From assembly GCF_000733925.1 (NCBI RefSeq), contig NZ_JPOO01000001.1:558001-622000 (forward strand): a DNA stretch of 64,000 nucleotides, written 5' to 3'. The position numbers and the translations under genes are program-made. Within the stretch, counting starts at the first letter, position 1; every line of letters begins with the position of its first letter. Source of the DNA: Arenibacter algicola. GTDB lineage: Bacteria; Bacteroidota; Bacteroidia; Flavobacteriales; Flavobacteriaceae. Below the pieces are notes generated by a model. The model made no database searches. It saw nothing but the letters and a program-made list of their open reading frames with translations, and was not told the DNA's origin. Shown in pieces: positions 8,913-17,736 of the stretch.

Positions 8913-10013
8913 CTATAGACTTTTCACTTGGCCTTCATGAAATGCATTGGCCTGTAGCCTTAACAATTCCTCGGCCTTTTGTTTTTTGTATTTGTAGATT
9001 TCCTCTTCCTCGGCAATTTCACTGTAGATCTTATTGTTTAGAAGGGTGTCTGTTTCCAGCACTTTTTCACGTTGGCCAACCTTTTGTGTCACCCATGTCC
9101 TAACGGCACTTTCTTGGTCTTCCAGCTTATAATCGTAGGCACCTTTTGGGGATAGTAGCTTTGCTATTATTGGTGATGTCTCAATGGCCAGGAACAAAAG
9201 AAAAATAAAAAATGAGGGCAACCAGGGCAATTTATCCAAGGCATTTATACGAGCCATGAGTCCGTCGAAACCGTCAATTATCGGTTGGGTATTGGTAACT
9301 TGATCTACATATTCCAGATCCAAGGCCGCAATCTGTGCCTCTAAGGTTGAAATTCTTTCGGCGTTCGTTTGTTTTAGGGACTGTAATTCGGCCAGGGCAG
9401 CATCGTGTTTGTCCCTTTTTTCCTTGTATACTGGCCCTTTGCCCAATAATTTGGTGCCTGCAGTACCTTCTGCCTCGGAGATGTAGGTATCGTAAAGCGC
9501 GTTGGTTTCGACTTCTTTAGTCGCTATTTCATTTTTTAGACCCAAAATATCAGCCTTCAGTTGTTCCGTTTTTGGGGTGTATTGTGTGGCAATTTGCTCT
9601 TTGTTGGCAAGTGTCATAGTGTTTTTCTCCTCCAAAAGCACTTGGTTGATTTCCTTTTCAAAAATTTTCATTTCCAAAGGTTTGGAAATAACAATTGCGA
9701 TAATGACGGCCAATATTATTCGCGGTGTAGCTTGTAGTAATTCGCTCTTAAAACTATCGCTCTTTTTTATAGTGGAGACTATAAATCGATCCAGATTAAA
9801 TATGAGAAGCCCCCAAATAAGGCCGAAGAAAATGGAGGAATATATATTGTCGAATACTGTATAGAGGGCATAGGCACTGGCTATAAATGCCATGACGGCG
9901 GTAAAGAAAACTGTGGCGCCTATTCCGGCGTATTTGTTTTGTTCTCCCTTGGAGCAAGTTTTGAGAATATCGGTATCTGCCCCGGAGCAGAGCATAAAAA
10001 AGTGCTGTAACAT
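8913..10013 (-). CDS. DUF4407 membrane protein with coiled-coil
   Basis: A 366-residue protein: two hydrophobic hairpins at about residues 30-75 and 95-115, a long charged coiled-coil (about 125-235) and a last hydrophobic helix near 258-275, then a charged tail. The segment 'YAGIGATVFFTAVMAFIASAYALYTVF...WGLLIFNLDRFIV' is the DUF4407 hallmark. Function is unknown. It starts with ATG at 10013 and faces the repeat-rich intergenic region. Confidence 0.85.
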   Translation of the reverse strand: MLQHFFMLCSGADTDILKTCSKGEQNKYAGIGATVFFTAVMAFIASAYALYTVFDNIYSSIFFGLIWGLLIFNLDRFIVSTIKKSDSFKSELLQATPRIILAVIIAIVISKPLEMKIFEKEINQVLLEEKNTMTLANKEQIATQYTPKTEQLKADILGLKNEIATKEVETNALYDTYISEAEGTAGTKLLGKGPVYKEKRDKHDAALAELQSLKQTNAERISTLEAQIAALDLEYVDQVTNTQPIIDGFDGLMARINALDKLPWLPSFFIFLLFLAIETSPIIAKLLSPKGAYDYKLEDQESAVRTWVTQKVGQREKVLETDTLLNNKIYSEIAEEEEIYKYKKQKAEELLRLQANAFHEGQVKSL

Positions 10014-10430
10014 AGTGTTCTGATTTTGATTGATGTTCCTATAGACTGTTAGAACGTAGAAACCTATGATTTGTTACAGAAAATTATCATAAATATGGGG
10101 TGTAATCATAAAGCTTTTCAATATTGATGCTTAGTGGATGTGCCTATTCAGATAAATTCCAGATGGGTGGCCATTCGTATCAAATCCCTAAAGGTTTCTA
10201 AAACCTTGTAGGTATAGTGTAGGGCATAGTTATTTGTTTGGAATCCCCGGTAAGGCTGGTTCTAATCCTGTAAGGTTTTGGAAACCTTGTAGGTATGGTG
10301 CTAGAACATGGTTGTTTGTCTGGAATTCCTGGTAAGGCTTGCTTCTAATCCTGCAAGGTCTATTTTGACCTTGTAGGTATAAAGTTTATGCTGTTTGTCT
10401 GCTATATTGCCCATCCGGTTTCGTTGTGGT

Positions 10431-10828
10431 TCTAATCCTGCAAGGTTTTTTTGAACCTTGTAGGTATTGAGAAAGCACATGATGATTTATATTGTTGGTT
10501 AGGTTCGGGTGTAAGTCCTACAAGGTTTTGGAAACCTTGCAGGACTAACTCATGATATGTAGCGGAAGGGGGCAGCGTATGTCTTTCGGATAAGGTGAGG
10601 TGGCCTTAGGGCAATTCCAATTGGTACAGTTTTTCCACCCGCCCCGTCTTCTTTCCCAACTCGCTGTCGGTAAAGAATCCACCCCTCCCTGTCCAGGGTG
10701 GGGAGCCATTGTATTGAAAAAACTCGGCATCATCGTTAATTAATATTGCGTTGGCTGTTCCTGGGCATTTTTTTGCTTTTTTGTCACCTGTCCCTGATCC
10801 TGCAAGGTTTTGGAAACCTTGTAGGTAT
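10431..10828. repeat. Direct repeat block of about 400 bp, copy A
   Basis: This block begins and ends with the palindromic unit and contains the segment '...CCGCCCCGTCTTCTTTCC...' and a CCACCCC...GGGTGGGG hairpin. It matches 10959-11363 almost throughout; copy B has about 7 extra bases near 11091. The apparent short reading frames on the minus strand in both copies are byproducts of the repeat. Confidence 0.85.
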
Positions 10829-10958
10829 GGTGCTAGAACATGGTTGTTTGTCTGGAATTCGTGGTAAGGCTTGCTTCTAATCCTGCAAGGTCTTTTTTAA
10901 CCTTGTAGGTATAGTGTGAGTGCATGATGTTATGTTTGGAATTCCTGGCTAGGTTGGT

Positions 10959-11363
10959 TCTAATCCTGCAAGGTTTTTTTGAACCTTGTAGGTATTGAGA
11001 AAGCACATGATGATTTATCTTGTTGGTTAGGTTGGGGTGTAAGTCCTACAAGGTTTTGGAAACCTTGCAGGACTAACTCATGATATGTAGGGGATGGCGG
11101 AAGGGGGCAGCGTATGTCTTTCGGATAAGGTGATGTGGCTTTAGCGCAATTCCAATTGGTACGGTCTTTCCAACCGCCCCGTCTTCTTTCCCAACTCGCT
11201 GTCGGTAAAGAATCCACCCCTCCCTGTCCAGGGTGGGGAGCCATTGTATTGAAAAAACTCGGCATCATCGTTAATTAATATTGCGTTGGCTGTTCCTGGG
11301 CATTTTTTTGCTTTTTTGTCACCTGTCCCTGATCCTGCAAGGTTTTGGAAACCTTGTAGGTAT
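10959..11363. repeat. Direct repeat block of about 400 bp, copy B
   Basis: Second copy of the block at 10431-10828, offset by 528 bp. A third, more diverged partial copy of its central part (cassette with 'TCGCTGTCGGTAAAGAATCC') is found at about 15100-15180, next to two more palindromic units. Confidence 0.85.
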
Positions 11364-11475
11364 AGTGTGAGTGCATGATGTTATGTTTGGAATTCCCGGC
11401 TAGGTTGGGGTGTAAGTCCTACAAGGTTTTGGAAACCTTGCAGGACTGCTTTAAGTTTTGTTTGGAATGTGAACA

Positions 11476-14196
11476 TCAACAACCACCCAGTTTTACGATA
11501 GGGAAATCACTTACATTAATATTTGGATCTTTACTCTTTTGGACCAATTCGATTGCTTCAATCGTTTTGTATTTATGGGGGCCAAGATAAAAGGTCGCTC
11601 CCTTTTCGGCTAATTCCTTTAAATATTTCACAGGATTCGGATGTGGCTGAGGTGGAGGCTCAGGTAAATTGTACAATTTTCCATAATATACCGAAGGCTC
11701 TTTATTAAGTTCTTGTTTTTGATTGTCACTACTTTTTAAAATTGGCGATGGAGTAATTTCTTCATCCACTTTTAGTGGAGAATTTGGTTCTCCAAATTCC
11801 CCTTTCGGGTCATTATATAATGGGACTGGATGCACATAATGATTTTCCTTATATGCCAATTTTTTATATGCATTGTATAATTGCATTACTTCAACATAGT
11901 TTTTTTTCAATTCATCGAGACTACCCTTGTGCTCGTTGTGGTAACTGGAGACTGCCGTCCTATAGCTTTTTGCTTTTCTCAAATAGTTGTAAATAGCATT
12001 TTTCAACTCTTTGGAATAATTTTCAGTATTGACATGGGTTGCAATAGTTGGAGGAGGGGGCGGTAAATCGGAAGTAACCACCGTGTCAACCTTAGTGTAA
12101 TTGATTTTCTTGCCTTCTGATTCGGTAGATTTTAATGAAAGGTATACAATAGGTTGATTTACCTCAGGATATTTAGTAATCATACTGATGTTCCTATTTT
12201 TTCCTCTTTTAACCAACTCCCAAGCTTCCTCACTTGTAATTTTTTTTTCTTCAAGATAAAATATTGCATTTTTGCTCTGCATATAACTAATATGAATAAA
12301 GGGATTGGCATGATGCGATGGGCCGGACACGGATTTTTCTGTAACTAACACTTTTTGTGGTGTGCCGGAGGCTTTTGTGTCTTTGGCAGGAAAAGTGCTG
12401 CCTACATACGGTGATATATTACTGCTTTCATCTTTTGAGTCTTTTGAAGAAGGTAATCCAGAATCCTCCTTGGCCTTGGGTGGGGTGGGTTTCATAAGGT
12501 CTTCTTTTACGGCTAGTTCCACATAACTATTATATAAAACCATAGTTTCTTCGTACAAAGTTTGAAGATTGGCTAAGGTTCCCTCCCCTTTTTTTGTAAA
12601 GGCTTCAGTTGCTTTGCCGTAGGTATTGGCCTTTTTATCGAATTTTTCAAAAGACTCCAGTAGGGCCTTTGAATGCTTTTCTGCATTGGGAACGGCGTAA
12701 GGTGGGGGTGGTGGAGGAATAGTTTGATTTGGCTTTATAGTGCGTTCAGGAGCTTTTGGAGTCTGTGGAACTGTTGGACACTCAGGAAAGGGCTCTGCCT
12801 GCTCTTTTTGATCATTGGTCATGCTGCCATAAATATTCTCCAAGGTCTTTAAGTCTTTTAGGGGAATAACCCTTGATTCTTGGGGTTGTGCGTTATATTT
12901 TTTGGCTAGGGTGTTATATTCCTGCAGTTTGGATTTGGTGGCCCCAACTTGATTTGGGGATGGTGTGGGCCCTTTAATGTCAATGGTGGCTACCCCGTAG
13001 TCCATTAAAATAGCGTCCACTTGTTTTATAATATTGTTCGGAGTTTCTTTCTCAACACTAATAACGGCCCTTACGCTTTGCTCTCTTTGTTCTTTGGTAA
13101 GGCCTTGGTTGTATTTAAGGAGGTGTGATTTTAAGTCTTCAATTTTAACCAAATCAACATTGACCAACAACTGTCCTTTTTTGTTTATAGCTATGGAAAT
13201 TTCCTGTGTTGGAATATTTTGATTTCTTGAATCATTTATTTTTTCCTGTTCAATATCCTCTACTATTACTTCTTGTGGATAGTGCTCCTTAATCGTAACC
13301 TTCTCAATTTTCCGAATTTCTAGAATTTCTTTGGTGCTAAAACTGTAAAGTAACAATGACATTAAAGGTATCAGCAATAAACTTCTAAGCCAAATGGCTT
13401 TTTTTGAGGTTTGTGTTTTCATGATGACGATTCGTTTTTTGATTGATGAATAATGAATGGCATTTGCCAAAGGTGGTGTTACGGCATTCCGATAGCTATC
13501 GGAAGATGAGAATGCCAATACCATTTTTTGGTAATTGGGAACACTTGCTCCTCTTTTTAAAACAGCCTGATCGGCCAAAAATTCATGGTTCAGTTTTGCC
13601 AAATGTTTTGCCCAATAGATCAATGGGTGAAACCAGAAGACAATTTGAATCAGCTCCAACAATAAGATATCCAAGCTGTGTTTTTGTCTGGCATGGGTTT
13701 CCTCGTGCCAAAAAACTTCTTGCGGAATTTTATGGGCTTCGTAATTCTTTTTGTTGAAAAAAATATAGCTAAAAAAGGTGTGCGGAGCAATTAGTTCTTG
13801 AAGCAACACGTGATGGATACGTCCCGATTTTAATTTGGGATTGCTCTTGATATTTTTGATTAATGACCTGAGGTTTCCTAAAAACTTGAGTGCGAAAATG
13901 AATGCCCCTAAAGCGTAAATACCCCATAAAATAATGGGTAACATTGGGGTAGTGTTGTTTTTGTTTTCTATGGAATAACTACTGGATTGATCAATGTACG
14001 TTGGAAGCAGGGTAGGCTCTATTGTTACGGTAACATATTGGGTAAAAGTGATTAAGGGAATGCTTAGGGAAATGATAAAAGCGGATAGTAGGTAATATCT
14101 TTTAAAATGATGAATATGGACCTTCTCCAGAACCAACTTGTAGAAGAGGAGGAGGAGTGCCAAACACGCGCTAAATTTTAAGAGATAGATCCACAT
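11476..14196 (-). CDS. M56/BlaR1-type membrane metallopeptidase with long C-terminal extension
   Basis: A 906-residue protein. The N-terminal 300 residues are a BlaR1/MecR1-like sensor-protease: four hydrophobic helices (about 3-20, 36-55, 86-106, 270-288) and the zinc motif H164-E-E-T-H168 within 'VFWHEETHARQKHSLDILLLELI', plus 'NHEFLADQAVL'. The rest is periplasmic and low in complexity: proline-rich runs and two similar helical segments ('LYNSYVELAVKEDLMKP' and 'LYNAYKKLAYKENHYVHP'). No penicillin-binding sensor domain is present. It starts 2 bp after the BlaI-like repressor gene ends, so the two are coupled; BlaR1-type proteases inactivate such repressors. The inducing signal is unknown. 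Confidence 0.85.
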   Translation of the reverse strand: MWIYLLKFSACLALLLLFYKLVLEKVHIHHFKRYYLLSAFIISLSIPLITFTQYVTVTIEPTLLPTYIDQSSSYSIENKNNTTPMLPIILWGIYALGAFIFALKFLGNLRSLIKNIKSNPKLKSGRIHHVLLQELIAPHTFFSYIFFNKKNYEAHKIPQEVFWHEETHARQKHSLDILLLELIQIVFWFHPLIYWAKHLAKLNHEFLADQAVLKRGASVPNYQKMVLAFSSSDSYRNAVTPPLANAIHYSSIKKRIVIMKTQTSKKAIWLRSLLLIPLMSLLLYSFSTKEILEIRKIEKVTIKEHYPQEVIVEDIEQEKINDSRNQNIPTQEISIAINKKGQLLVNVDLVKIEDLKSHLLKYNQGLTKEQREQSVRAVISVEKETPNNIIKQVDAILMDYGVATIDIKGPTPSPNQVGATKSKLQEYNTLAKKYNAQPQESRVIPLKDLKTLENIYGSMTNDQKEQAEPFPECPTVPQTPKAPERTIKPNQTIPPPPPPYAVPNAEKHSKALLESFEKFDKKANTYGKATEAFTKKGEGTLANLQTLYEETMVLYNSYVELAVKEDLMKPTPPKAKEDSGLPSSKDSKDESSNISPYVGSTFPAKDTKASGTPQKVLVTEKSVSGPSHHANPFIHISYMQSKNAIFYLEEKKITSEEAWELVKRGKNRNISMITKYPEVNQPIVYLSLKSTESEGKKINYTKVDTVVTSDLPPPPPTIATHVNTENYSKELKNAIYNYLRKAKSYRTAVSSYHNEHKGSLDELKKNYVEVMQLYNAYKKLAYKENHYVHPVPLYNDPKGEFGEPNSPLKVDEEITPSPILKSSDNQKQELNKEPSVYYGKLYNLPEPPPQPHPNPVKYLKELAEKGATFYLGPHKYKTIEAIELVQKSKDPNINVSDFPIVKLGGC

Positions 14197-14198
14197 GA

Positions 14199-14564
14199 CT
14201 ACTTGTTTTTTATTTCGGTATCTATCAAGTTTCTTAATTCTTCCAGTTCTTCCTTGCTCAAATCGGTTTCTTGGGCAAAGAAGGAAGCAAACTGTGAGGC
14301 GCTATCATTGAAAAAGGTTTTAATGAGTCCGTCCAAGTGCTTGGAGAAATAATCTTTTTTCTTGACCAAAGGATAATACTCCCGTGACTTACCGAATAAA
14401 GTATAACCCACAAAACCTTTGTCCGTCATCCGTTTTAACAAGGTGGCCACGGTAGTGGTGGCGGGTTTGGGTTCGGGATAGACTTCCAGCAGATCCTTCA
14501 TGAAAGCTTTGTTCAGCTTCCAGAGGTGGTTCATTAATTCTTCTTCTGTTTTTGATAGTTTCAT
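14199..14564 (-). CDS. BlaI/MecI/CopY family transcriptional repressor
   Basis: A 121-residue winged-helix repressor: 'LSKTEEELMNHLWKLNKAFMKDLLEVYPEPKPATTTVATLLKRMTDKGFVGYTLFGKSREYYPLVKK', typical of the family, then a helical dimerisation tail. It precedes the M56 peptidase in the same operon. Two palindromes with the family's TACA/TGTA-like character lie directly upstream (14584-14627), consistent with autoregulation. Confidence 0.92.
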   Translation of the reverse strand: MKLSKTEEELMNHLWKLNKAFMKDLLEVYPEPKPATTTVATLLKRMTDKGFVGYTLFGKSREYYPLVKKKDYFSKHLDGLIKTFFNDSASQFASFFAQETDLSKEELEELRNLIDTEIKNK

Positions 14565-14583
14565 TTGTGAAAATGATTAAAGT

Positions 14584-14627
14584 GCTCTACAAACATAGAG
14601 CAAATATTTTAATTCTACAAATGTAGA
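14584..14627 (-). promoter_or_regulatory. Two predicted BlaI-type operators
   Basis: Box 1 (14584-14601) is GCTCTA-CAAACA-TAGAGC, with perfect 6-bp arms. Box 2 (14614-14627) is TCTACAAATGTAGA, matching the TACA-N-TGTA operator style of BlaI/MecI repressors. They lie 20-63 bp upstream of the repressor start on its own strand. Binding is inferred, not shown. Confidence 0.65.
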
Positions 14628-14639
14628 GGTTATTTATTT

Positions 14640-15331
14640 GTGGGTAGATATGGGAAGCTATTGGTTTTTCAGGTTATGGAACGCAGGAATAAGGGGTTTT
14701 GCAGCTGTGCACATTAGTTTGTTTACTGACCATAGATTAACAAGCTGTGTAAATAGACCCCATTGCTGATTGCTGTTTGATCATTGTAAATTGATTTTGC
14801 GTTAGCTATTGCAGCGGCATCCTTTTTTGGCCCTTGTCCTGCAAGGTTTCCAAAACCTTGTAGGACTACAACCCAAACTGATGGGGAAAGGAAAGGGGAT
14901 AGGCGTGCACTAAGACCTGCAAGGTTCAAAATAAACCTTGCAGGACTCCTTGTGATGGATATAACATGAAGCTCCTTCCCCATGCAGGGGAAGGTGGCAT
15001 CCAGACTTTTTTGTCGGGATGGCGGAAGGGGTAGTCTGCACCTTCGGCTTTTGAGGTGAATTAATAGGTGCTAAGCTTGATGGGTGCAGACATTCCACCC
15101 GCCCCTTCTTCTTTCCCGACTCGCTGTCGGTAAAGAATCCACCCCTCCCTTTCCGGGGTGGGGAGCATTATATTGCCAAAACAGGGCATCAACCTTGGTT
15201 GAATTTGCGTTAGCTTTTGCAGCGGCATCCTTTTTTGGCCCGACTCCTGCAGGATTGGTGGATAGGGGCCAAAAAAGATACAGCGGAAAGAGCGGCCCGC
15301 AAGGGAAACGCCCAGAAAGGAAGAATCTAGT
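14640..15331. repeat. Intergenic region with two palindromic units and a partial third copy of the duplicated block
   Basis: No gene is seen here. Palindromic units like those at 10.2-11.4 kb lie at about 14837-14867 (CTGCAAGGTTTCC-type) and 14914-14947. A diverged copy of the central cassette of the 400-bp block runs from about 15090 to 15180. The phrase 'GCAGCGGCATCCTTTTTTGGCCC' occurs twice, near 14812 and 15218 (23 bases). Confidence 0.7.
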
Positions 15332-16720
15332 TTATTCCGATAGTTCTGCAAAGTATTGATAGAAATATGGAATGGTCTCTATGCCCTTTAGGTAGTTCCA
15401 CACGCCAAAATGCTCGTTGGGAGAATGTATGGCATCGCTGTCCAGACCAAAGCCCATAAGGATAGTCTTGCTCTTCAATTCCTTTTCGAAAAGCGAAACA
15501 ATGGGGATGCTGCCTCCGCTACGCTGAGGTATGGGGGTCTTGCCAAAGGTGGTTTCGTATGCTTTTGAAGCGGCTTTATAGGCATTATTATCTATGGGGG
15601 TTACATATCCTTGGCCACCGTGATGGGGGGTAACTTTGACCGTAACTCCGTCTGGTGCCAAACTTTCAAAGTGAGTTTTAAACAGTTCCGTTATTTCTTT
15701 CCAATCCTGATGGGGCACCAGGCGCATGGAGATTTTGGCATAGGCCTTACTGGCGATAACCGTTTTTGCGCCAGCACCAATATATCCGCCCCATATTCCG
15801 TTAACGTCCAAAGTTGGTCTAATGGAGTTGCGCTCGTTGGTGGTATAGCCCTTTTCCCCATAAACAGCCTTTATGTCCAAAGCTTTTTTGTAGTTCTCCA
15901 AGCTAAAAGGTGCCTTGGCCATTTCGGCACGTTCTTCCGTGGAGAGTTCTTCTACCTTGTCATAGAACCCAGGAATGGTAATGTGGTTGTTTTCGTCATG
16001 TAGTGCGGCAATCATTTTGGTCAACACATTGATAGGGTTGGCCACAGCACCACCGTACAGGCCTGAATGTAGGTCCCTATTGGGCCCCGTTACCTCTACT
16101 TCCACATAGCTAAGTCCGCGTAAGCCTGTGGTTATTGAAGGTACATTGTTGCCGATCATGCCCGTATCCGAGATCAAGATGATGTCGTTGGCCAACTTTT
16201 CTTTGTTTTCGGCCACAAAGGTTCCTAAATTCTCGCTGCCTACTTCCTCTTCACCTTCTATCATAAATTTTACGTTACAGGGCAATTGGTTGGTTTTTAC
16301 CATGAATTCCAAAGCCTTTACGTGCATGTACATTTGTCCCTTATCATCGCAGGCGCCCCTAGCGAAGATGGCACCTTCGGGGTGGATATCGGTGGTTTTT
16401 ATAACGGGCTCGAAAGGTGGGGAGTTCCAAAGGTCAATGGGGTCTGCCGGCTGTACATCATAATGGCCATATACCAATATGGTTGGCAATTCCAGGTTTA
16501 TTATTTTTTCTCCGTAGACTATAGGGTATCCGTTGGTTTCGCATATTTCTGCGGTATCGCAACCGGCCTCCAAAAGTGAAGTCTTTACGGCTTCGGAAGC
16601 ATTGATGACGTCCTGTGAATACGCTGGGTCGGCACTTACCGATGGTATCTTTAAGAGTTGTATCAATTCGTTAATAAAACGTTCCTTGTTTTTGACTAGG
16701 TACTCCGAAATGTCTTGCAT
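15332..16720 (-). CDS. M20 family dipeptidase
   Basis: A 462-residue cytosolic zinc dipeptidase. Metal ligands and catalytic residues are visible: H86 and D88 in YGHYDVQP, D125 in ARGACDDKGQ, the E157/E158 pair in EGEEEVGS, D185 in ISDTGM, and the C-terminal His in LDSDAIHSPNEHF. The dimerisation (lid) domain lies between. Length and motifs fit the PepV/CNDP-like dipeptidases. A single-gene unit, divergent from the tRNA region. Confidence 0.92.
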   Translation of the reverse strand: MQDISEYLVKNKERFINELIQLLKIPSVSADPAYSQDVINASEAVKTSLLEAGCDTAEICETNGYPIVYGEKIINLELPTILVYGHYDVQPADPIDLWNSPPFEPVIKTTDIHPEGAIFARGACDDKGQMYMHVKALEFMVKTNQLPCNVKFMIEGEEEVGSENLGTFVAENKEKLANDIILISDTGMIGNNVPSITTGLRGLSYVEVEVTGPNRDLHSGLYGGAVANPINVLTKMIAALHDENNHITIPGFYDKVEELSTEERAEMAKAPFSLENYKKALDIKAVYGEKGYTTNERNSIRPTLDVNGIWGGYIGAGAKTVIASKAYAKISMRLVPHQDWKEITELFKTHFESLAPDGVTVKVTPHHGGQGYVTPIDNNAYKAASKAYETTFGKTPIPQRSGGSIPIVSLFEKELKSKTILMGFGLDSDAIHSPNEHFGVWNYLKGIETIPYFYQYFAELSE

Positions 16721-16798
16721 GTTTTGGTTTAATTGAAGGCTAAATTTACAAAAAAGAACTTTTTATTGACTAAGTATTTTAAAATTGAAAAATTACTT

Positions 16799-16806
16799 TA
16801 TATTTG
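16799..16806 (+). promoter_or_regulatory. Candidate -7 box (TATATTTG) before the tRNA-Leu array
   Basis: Matches the Bacteroidota -7 consensus TAnnTTTG, 26 bp upstream of the first tRNA-like copy at 16832. No well-spaced -33 TTG is evident. Each 124-bp unit also contains TAGGTTTG (for example 17177-17184), about 20 bp before the next copy, so each copy may carry its own promoter. Confidence 0.4.
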
Positions 16807-16831
16807 CATCCCGATAATAATCGGGTTGAAT

Positions 16832-17203
16832 GCAGGCGTGGTGGAATTGGTAGACCCGCCCGAACGTACCGCTCGGTACGGGCGGGCACGCTAGAAAGTC
16901 TAGCGTGATAAAGGGTTTACATTAAAGTTAGGTTTGTAATTTTATTGAAGTTTATGCAGGCGTGGTGGAATTGGTAGACCCGCCCGAACGTACCGCTCGG
17001 TACGGGCGGGCACGCTAGAAAGTCTAGGGTGATAGAGGGTTTACATTAAAGTTAGGTTTGTAATTTTATTGAAGTTTATGCAGGCGTGGTGGAATTGGTA
17101 GACCCGCCCGAACGTACCGCTCGGTACGGGCGGGCACGCTAGAAAGTCTAGCGTGATAAAGGGTTTACATTAAAGTTAGGTTTGTAATTTTATTGAAGTT
17201 TAT
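16832..17203 (+). repeat. Three tandem 124-bp repeats carrying truncated tRNA-Leu copies
   Basis: Units begin at 16832, 16956 and 17080, exactly 124 bp apart, and the intact tRNA-Leu begins 124 bp later at 17204. Each unit starts with the first 24 bases of the tRNA (acceptor strand and D-arm). A GC-rich palindrome (CCGCCCG...CGGGCGG, with GGTACG/CGTACC inner arms) is then inserted, followed by ACGCTAGA, the 5' side of the anticodon stem. The anticodon loop is replaced by AAG and the stem closes as TCTAGCGTG. The tRNA 3' half is missing. Unit 2 differs at two positions in the last part (GGGTGATAGAGG). These cannot make normal tRNAs. Confidence 0.9.
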
Positions 17204-17285
17204 GCAGGCGTGGTGGAATTGGTAGACACGCTAGACTTAGGATCTAGTGCCGCAAGGTGTGAGAGTTCGAGTCTCTCCGCCTGTA
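17204..17285 (+). tRNA. tRNA-Leu (anticodon UAG)
   Basis: An 82-nt type II tRNA. The acceptor stem GCAGGCG pairs with CGCCTGT (one G-U), the anticodon stem CTAGA/TCTAG encloses the loop CTTAGGA (anticodon TAG), the long variable arm TGCC-GCAA-GGTG has a GNRA-type loop, and the T-arm contains GTTCGAG. CCA is not encoded. It is the integration target of the two elements to its right; the 3' half present here would have come from the last element to integrate. Confidence 0.95.
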
Positions 17286-17286
17286 C
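17236..17286 (+). other. attL: left 51-bp attachment core within tRNA-Leu
   Basis: The segment from the anticodon loop (CTTAGGA) to GTAC just after the tRNA recurs at 29682-29732 and 59723-59773. The only difference is CA versus TG in the variable-arm loop (GCAA here, GTGA in the other two). Identity starts exactly at the first base of the anticodon loop, a usual crossover site for tRNA-targeting tyrosine integrases. Confidence 0.9.
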
Positions 17287-17295
17287 AACAAGGGA

Positions 17296-17323
17296 AAGCC
17301 GACTTTTAGGAGTCGGCTTTTTT
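17296..17323 (+). terminator. tRNA-Leu terminator brought by element 1
   Basis: Hairpin AAGCCGACT-TTTAGG-AGTCGGCTT followed by a T-run. The identical hairpin follows the second attachment core (29742), whereas the third core is followed by a different terminator. It therefore belongs to the left ends of the elements. Confidence 0.85.
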
Positions 17324-17329
17324 ATTTTT

Positions 17330-17350
17330 GGGTAACACATAGGTAACACA
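17330..17350 (+). repeat. Element 1 left arm-type repeat
   Basis: A 21-bp repeat made of two GGTAACACA half-units, matching 29555-29575 at 20 of 21 positions in the same orientation. The position just inside the attachment core suggests an integrase arm-binding site. The rest of 17351-17640 is AT-rich and shows no gene. Confidence 0.75.
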
Positions 17351-17657
17351 AAATAGTTTTTTTTGGATAGTAATTTTAAATGATATTATTTGATATCATT
17401 TGAGGCCAAACAATGTCATTTCTGGTATAAATTAGATAATTCAATAAATTTTATTTTCAAATTTTGAGCTTGGACCTTGCTTTTTTCTTACAGATTACAT
17501 TAAATGATAATAAATTACCAAATATGTAATTTCCATTTTTAAATAATTCATTGAGGGGTCCATCCTACCCGTTTATAAGCTTCTTAAATAGAACTACATT
17601 AAGCTGAAATAGCATCATAATAGAGTTTTGTTTTAATAATATATGCGCTCAATTAAT

Positions 17658-17693
17658 AAAGAGACTGTTTAAGGAAAGTTAAACGGTCTCTTT
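17658..17693 (-). terminator. Hairpin terminator after the PorP/SprF gene
   Basis: A 15-bp stem (AAAGAGACTGTTTAA / TTAAACGGTCTCTTT with one G-T pair) around a 6-base loop, 44 bp beyond the PorP stop. On the minus strand it is followed by TTTATTAATT, so it can terminate the cargo/PorP transcript. Confidence 0.75.
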
Positions 17694-17736
17694 CTATATA
17701 TAAATTAACTTTTGTTAAAGAAATCACTCTTTCTAT

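Larger units (their letters stand above)
10186..11447. repeat. Eleven dispersed palindromic repeats (core CAAGGTTT-n-AAACCTTG)
   Basis: The intergenic stretch 10014-11475 has no credible gene. It carries about eleven copies of a 28-32 bp unit of the form TCCTGCAAGGTT-(T/G-rich loop)-AACCTTGTAGGTAT, each able to form a stem of 8-11 bp. Copies lie near 10186, 10266, 10349, 10437, 10516, 10798, 10881, 10963, 11043, 11333 and 11416. The spacing (about 50-290 bp) and the variable spacers exclude a CRISPR array. The layout resembles a REP/BIME-like cluster. Confidence 0.85.

Noticed and set aside
10545..11268. Minus-strand reading frames sharing the N-terminus 'MMPSFFNTMAPHPGQGG' in the repeat blocks
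   Set aside because: They arise only because the 400-bp block is duplicated; they have no ribosome site, no motif, and different C-termini.
10186..11447. Regularly recurring palindromic repeats that resemble a CRISPR array
   Set aside because: Spacing varies from about 50 to 290 bp, many spacers are themselves duplicated, the repeats are diverged and no cas gene is near.
13487..13504. Perfect 18-bp palindrome TTCCGATAGCTATCGGAA
   Set aside because: It lies inside the M56 coding sequence; such a palindrome is common in flavobacterial DNA and shows no regulatory context here.
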